DNA of 15,721 nucleotides from the NCBI GenBank assembly GCA_035544835.1, contig DASZZV010000440.1:1-15721 (forward strand). Reading direction: 5' to 3'. The notes under the pieces were generated by a model that had not been told where the DNA came from, did no database searches, and saw nothing but the letters and a program-made list of their open reading frames with translations. Position 1 is the stretch's first letter. Every line of letters starts with the position of its first letter. Made by a program: the position numbers and the translations under genes. Below are positions 12,859-15,721 of the stretch, piece after piece. The stretch is from DASZZV01 sp035544835. Its GTDB lineage: Bacteria; Acidobacteriota; Thermoanaerobaculia; Gp7-AA8.

Positions 12859-14153
12859 GCCGCAGCCTCACCTCGAAGCGAGTGATGTGAAGCCTCCTGG
12901 ATTTCGACGGAGATCATTTCACCGACAGCGACAGGTTCCTTCACACGAAAGTTCACCGTCCAGTTGTCGTCTGTTTTTCCGGACATCATCGAAGTGTCGT
13001 TGCGGCTCGGACCCTCGACCAGGATGGGAACGATCTTTCCTCGAAATGAGGCGAGAATTTCCCGCTCGATTTTCTCCTGAAGGGCGAAGACGCGATTTAC
13101 GCGCTCGGTGGCGATGTCGTCGGCAACTGGGTCCGGCAGTCTGACCGCCGGCGTTCCAGGACGAGGTGAGTACTTGAAGGCGTAGAGGAAAACATAGCGC
13201 ATCTCCTCGAGCATCGACAGAGTCTGCTCGAAGTCGGCGTCGGTTTCTCCTGGGAATCCTACGATGATATCGGTTGAGAACCGCATCTCCGGGACGGCCT
13301 CGCGGATCCGCGCGATGACCTCGAGGTACCGCTCCCGTGTGTAGAGCCGCTTCATCCTGCGGAGGACGGCGGAGGAGCCGGACTGAACCGGGAGATGGAG
13401 ATACCTGCAGATGTTCGGATGATCGCGCAGAGCGGCGATCATTCGTTCGTTCACTTCTGCGGGATGAGAGGTGATGAAGCGGAGGCGCTTTACGCCGGCG
13501 ATCGACGCCACTTCACGCAGCAGATCTGCGAAATCGGCACCGGACACGGGACAACGGTAAGCGTTGACGGTTTGTCCCAGCAGCTCGATCTCGACCCGAC
13601 CCGTGCTCCGGGCATGTCGCACTTCATTGAGGATCTCGGTCAGGGGTCGCGAGATCTCGCGTCCGCGGGTTGTAGGAACAATGCAGAACGTGCAGTTCTT
13701 GTTGCAGCCTTCGATCACTGTTACCTGGGCCCGCACGGCGGACGGACGATCGATGGCGAGGTAGTCGTATTTTCTCTGTCCGGGGAAATCGACGGCGACA
13801 TGACCCGAACCTCCGGCCAGAATCTCATCCAGAAAGCCGACCTGCCCGGGACCCATCACGAAATCGACGTAGGGCGCCCGGCGGAGGATCGCTTCCCCTT
13901 CCTGCTGGGCCACACAGCCGCATACGCCAATCTTCGCACCCCGAGCCTTTGCATCGCGCAGCCTGCCGAGATGCGAGAACATTTTCTGTTCCGACTTCTC
14001 TCGAATGCTGCAGGTATTCAACAGAATGAGACCAGCCTCCTGCTCACTCTGAACCCGGCGATAGCCTCGGAGTTTCAGCTGGCCGGCCAGCCGCTGCGTG
14101 TCGAGGTCGTTCATCTGGCAACCCCAGGTCTCAATGAAAAAAGTCTCTTCCAT
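12855..14153 (-). CDS. miaB: tRNA-2-methylthio-N6-dimethylallyladenosine synthase MiaB
   Basis: MiaB adds a methylthio group to N6-isopentenyladenosine 37 of tRNAs reading codons that begin with U. The 432-residue protein has the N-terminal UPF0004 domain with three cluster cysteines: in TWGCQMN (C12), NTCSIREKSEQK (C48) and CGCVAQQ (C80). It then has the radical-SAM motif CNKNCTFC (C150, C154, C157) followed by IVPTTRGREISRP, and a C-terminal TRAM domain (about 370-430). NTCSIREKSEQK and RGREISRP are typical of MiaB rather than RimO or MtaB. ATG 14153, two bases after the stop of the gene upstream, is preferred over an overlapping TTG at 14159. It overlaps the nuclease gene downstream by four bases. 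miaA is not in the window. Confidence 0.95.
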   Translation of the reverse strand: MEETFFIETWGCQMNDLDTQRLAGQLKLRGYRRVQSEQEAGLILLNTCSIREKSEQKMFSHLGRLRDAKARGAKIGVCGCVAQQEGEAILRRAPYVDFVMGPGQVGFLDEILAGGSGHVAVDFPGQRKYDYLAIDRPSAVRAQVTVIEGCNKNCTFCIVPTTRGREISRPLTEILNEVRHARSTGRVEIELLGQTVNAYRCPVSGADFADLLREVASIAGVKRLRFITSHPAEVNERMIAALRDHPNICRYLHLPVQSGSSAVLRRMKRLYTRERYLEVIARIREAVPEMRFSTDIIVGFPGETDADFEQTLSMLEEMRYVFLYAFKYSPRPGTPAVRLPDPVADDIATERVNRVFALQEKIEREILASFRGKIVPILVEGPSRNDTSMMSGKTDDNWTVNFRVKEPVAVGEMISVEIQEASHHSLRGEAAA

Positions 14154-14155
14154 GC

Positions 14156-14794
14156 TCAATGGCCGGCTGGAGAGGTCGAGCCGCCCTTGTCGGCGGCGTC
14201 ACGAGCGGCATTGAGCGCCTCACGTGCTTTGGCCAGCTGCTCTTTGGTCTTGTTGAAGCGAGGTTCGATGATCTGGTCGCGCGAGGTCGGGTCGTCAGAG
14301 CCGTAGTATTGCTCTTCCAGCCGCGACAGCTCCTTCTCCAGATCGGCTACATCGGTCTTTGCTTTCTCGAGTCGCTCGTTCGCCTTTTGAGCGGACTTCT
14401 GACGTTGCTCCTGATCCGCTTTCAACTTAGCAACTTCGTCACCGGTGATTACGGGGAGTGGTTGCTGTGGATTCGAGCTGCTGATCTCAATGAGCTTTCC
14501 CTTGGACTTCTTAACCGCCGCGTTGTTGATCGAGACCTTGGCCTTCGTTTTCCTGCTCTTTCCGGCCTTGGTCTGACGGGCTGCTCGAACGAGCGCCGAG
14601 TCCGTAGGCGTCACCGTTTTTACGGAAGTGTCGGTGGTCGTTTGAGCGGATGTCGCAGGCGCGACAACCTGGATGTCTGGAGCTGAGGAAGCAGTGGTCG
14701 GCTTCTGGCCCAACAGAGCGGGAGCGCTCAGCAGAACAGAAATCGCGAAGAGCTCAACGAGAGGCGTTCTTATCGCTTTCAGGTACTCGTCCAT
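14156..14794 (-). CDS. Exported or membrane-anchored coiled-coil protein, hypothetical
   Basis: The 212-residue protein has a hydrophobic segment at about residues 12-28 (ELFAISVLLSAPALLG) that could be a signal peptide or anchor. It is followed by a Thr/Ser/Ala-rich stretch (30-66), a lysine-rich stretch (about 75-104), and a long charged alpha-helical region (about 118-205) with heptad-like spacing, for example ERLEKAKTDVADLEKELSRL. I do not recognise a family. It probably acts in the periplasm or at the envelope. ATG 14794 is supported by a strong GGAGG six bases upstream, although this makes it overlap the cupin gene by 41 bases. No later start codon precedes the hydrophobic segment. miaB starts two bases after its stop. 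Confidence 0.75.
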   Translation of the reverse strand: MDEYLKAIRTPLVELFAISVLLSAPALLGQKPTTASSAPDIQVVAPATSAQTTTDTSVKTVTPTDSALVRAARQTKAGKSRKTKAKVSINNAAVKKSKGKLIEISSSNPQQPLPVITGDEVAKLKADQEQRQKSAQKANERLEKAKTDVADLEKELSRLEEQYYGSDDPTSRDQIIEPRFNKTKEQLAKAREALNAARDAADKGGSTSPAGH

Positions 14795-15146
14795 AGCGAT
14801 CCTCCAATCGAACCACGTCCTGGAGCTCAGGCGTAGAGGCCTCGACGATTTCGGCTTCCTCGACGGCCCTCATTCGATGAATGAGGAAAGGAGGAATGTG
14901 AAACGCCTCCCCTACCGAAAGCATCACCATCCGCTCTTCCGAGTCCTTCTTGACTGTGAGCTCCACGACACCCCGGATAACGTACAGGGTCTCGTCTTTC
15001 ATTTCGTGATACTGGAGACTCAGACTTTCGCCCTGATTGATGTGCAACAGCTTGCCGACATAGCGATCGGTATGTCCCCAGATCAGTTCATAACCCCAGG
15101 GTTTCGGAATGCGCATTACTTCTTTGCGATCGAAGAGGCCGCTCAT
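14754..15146 (-). CDS. Cupin-domain protein related to the C-terminus of type II mannose-6-phosphate isomerase
   Basis: The 130-residue single-domain cupin reads KPWGYELIWGHTDRYVGKLL, then the first cupin motif region GESLSLQYHEMKDETLYVIRG, and the second, GEAFHIPPFLIHRM. It ends with STPELQDVVRLEDRYGR, the same ending seen in stand-alone phosphomannose-isomerase-like cupins. The metal ligands (His, His/Glu and the later His of IHRM) are present. It could isomerise or bind a phosphosugar, but the stand-alone form has no assured activity. ATG 15146 overlaps the ptsI stop by four bases (ATGA); M11 would be an alternative start. The gene is in one transcription unit with ptsI and the coiled-coil gene. 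Confidence 0.85.
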   Translation of the reverse strand: MSGLFDRKEVMRIPKPWGYELIWGHTDRYVGKLLHINQGESLSLQYHEMKDETLYVIRGVVELTVKKDSEERMVMLSVGEAFHIPPFLIHRMRAVEEAEIVEASTPELQDVVRLEDRYGRVPESDKNASR

Positions 15147-15721
15147 GCGTTCTTGGCCACCAATCCCTCCGGGAACTTCATGGCCACGGATTCAATGATG
15201 AACTCCTCGATTTCCTGGGCGGTTTTTTTCTCGAGGGCCAGTTCGGCCATCTTCCGGCAATCCTTGTAGCGGACGGCACGGAGGACGTTCTTGATTACCG
15301 GAATCGACGACGGGTTCATGGAGAAATTCTGCAAACCGAGGCCCAGCAAAACGATTGCATAAAGGGGATCAGAGGCCATTTCGCCGCACATCGACACCGG
15401 GATTCCGGCGTTGCGCCCGGCGTCGATGACGAACTTCACGAGCCGGAGGACGGCGGGGTGCAGCGGCTCGTAGAGGTAACTGACGTTCTCGTTGGAGCGA
15501 TCGATTGCCAGCGAGTACTGGATGAGATCGTTCGTGCCGATGGAGAAGAAGTCGGTCTCGGTGGCCAGCAGATCGGCAATCATCGCCGCGGCCGGGATCT
15601 CGATCATGATCCCGATCTTCATTTCGGGATCGAAGGCGATCCCTTTGGACTGCAGGTCGGCCCTGATCTCGCGAATAGCGTCTTGACCTGACGCAGCTCC
15701 TGAATCCCGGAGACCAGCGGA
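15143..15721 (-). CDS. ptsI: PTS enzyme I (PEP-protein phosphotransferase), C-terminal part, with an apparent frameshift
   Basis: The last 180 codons match the PEP-binding barrel of enzyme I: IGIMIEIPAAA, FFSIGTNDLIQYSLAIDRSN, YLYEPLHPAVLRLV, then MCGEMASDP with the catalytic cysteine, and LLGLGLQNFSMNPSSIP. The enzyme takes phosphate from PEP and passes it to HPr. At the window edge, positions 15720-15682 read PLVSGIQELRQVK, exactly what enzyme I should have next, but in another frame. From 15682 the downstream frame takes over as (D)AIREIRADLQSKG. One missing base near 15681-15682 (AAGACGCT where AAGGACGCT would keep the frame) explains this. Either a sequence error or a real mutation is possible. 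An automatic caller would begin at ATG 15622. It overlaps the cupin by four bases. The N-terminal part is outside the window. Confidence 0.88.
   Translation of the reverse strand, partial: SAGLRDSGAASGQDAIREIRADLQSKGIAFDPEMKIGIMIEIPAAAMIADLLATETDFFSIGTNDLIQYSLAIDRSNENVSYLYEPLHPAVLRLVKFVIDAGRNAGIPVSMCGEMASDPLYAIVLLGLGLQNFSMNPSSIPVIKNVLRAVRYKDCRKMAELALEKKTAQEIEEFIIESVAMKFPEGLVAKNA

Noticed and set aside
13395..14306. Long open frame on the plus strand opposite miaB (303 codons)
   Set aside because: It is a mirror frame of a well-recognised minus-strand gene with biased codons. The protein has no recognisable motif and crosses the miaB start into the next gene.

Overview
The window looks like the chromosome of a Gram-negative (diderm) bacterium with LPS. 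It carries an arabinose-5-phosphate isomerase for Kdo synthesis, a LolA lipoprotein carrier and the LptF/LptG LPS-export permease. The coding GC is moderately high. The single-chain LptF-LptG, the miaB/bifunctional-nuclease pair and an atypical ATP-type PEP carboxykinase suggest Acidobacteriota or a close relative rather than Proteobacteria. That assignment is an inference from gene content, not a demonstrated fact.

Layout. (1) Positions 1-860 are an accessory edge: the tail of an IS110-family transposase, a well-formed integron attC site, a small four-helix membrane protein in cassette-like position, and a string of GC-rich hairpins. (2) Positions 857-3163, minus strand: a small one-helix protein, an acyl-CoA-type fatty acid desaturase and a long-chain polyprenyl diphosphate synthase. 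(3) Positions 3164-3491 hold no gene but contain a long imperfect palindrome. (4) Positions 3492-6008 are a tight minus-strand operon, kdsD - two-repeat hypothetical - lolA - yajQ, with a stop/start overlap or short gaps. (5) A divergent intergenic region with a dyad symmetry leads into a plus-strand PEP carboxykinase (6107-7666). (6) Between the convergent pckA and lptFG genes lies a roughly 400-nt nested palindrome flanked by 7-nt tandem repeats. (7) Positions 8100-15721, all minus strand, read in transcription order: ptsI (partial, with an apparent frameshift), a cupin, a coiled-coil exported protein, miaB, a DUF151 bifunctional nuclease, an 8-nt-word hairpin, parA, parB and lptFG.

How the genes work together. 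The kdsD-lolA group and lptFG serve outer-membrane building: Kdo precursor, lipoprotein transport and LPS extraction. The desaturase and polyprenyl synthase serve membrane lipid and quinone or carrier-lipid supply. PEP carboxykinase and PtsI both act at the PEP node. ParA and ParB partition the chromosome. MiaB modifies tRNA.

Most of the window is ordinary chromosomal housekeeping. I do not see a clear new defence or biosynthetic system. The most unusual material is non-coding: the attC site and the two families of iterated-word palindromes. Among the proteins, the LptF-LptG fusion and the divergent PEP carboxykinase stand out.
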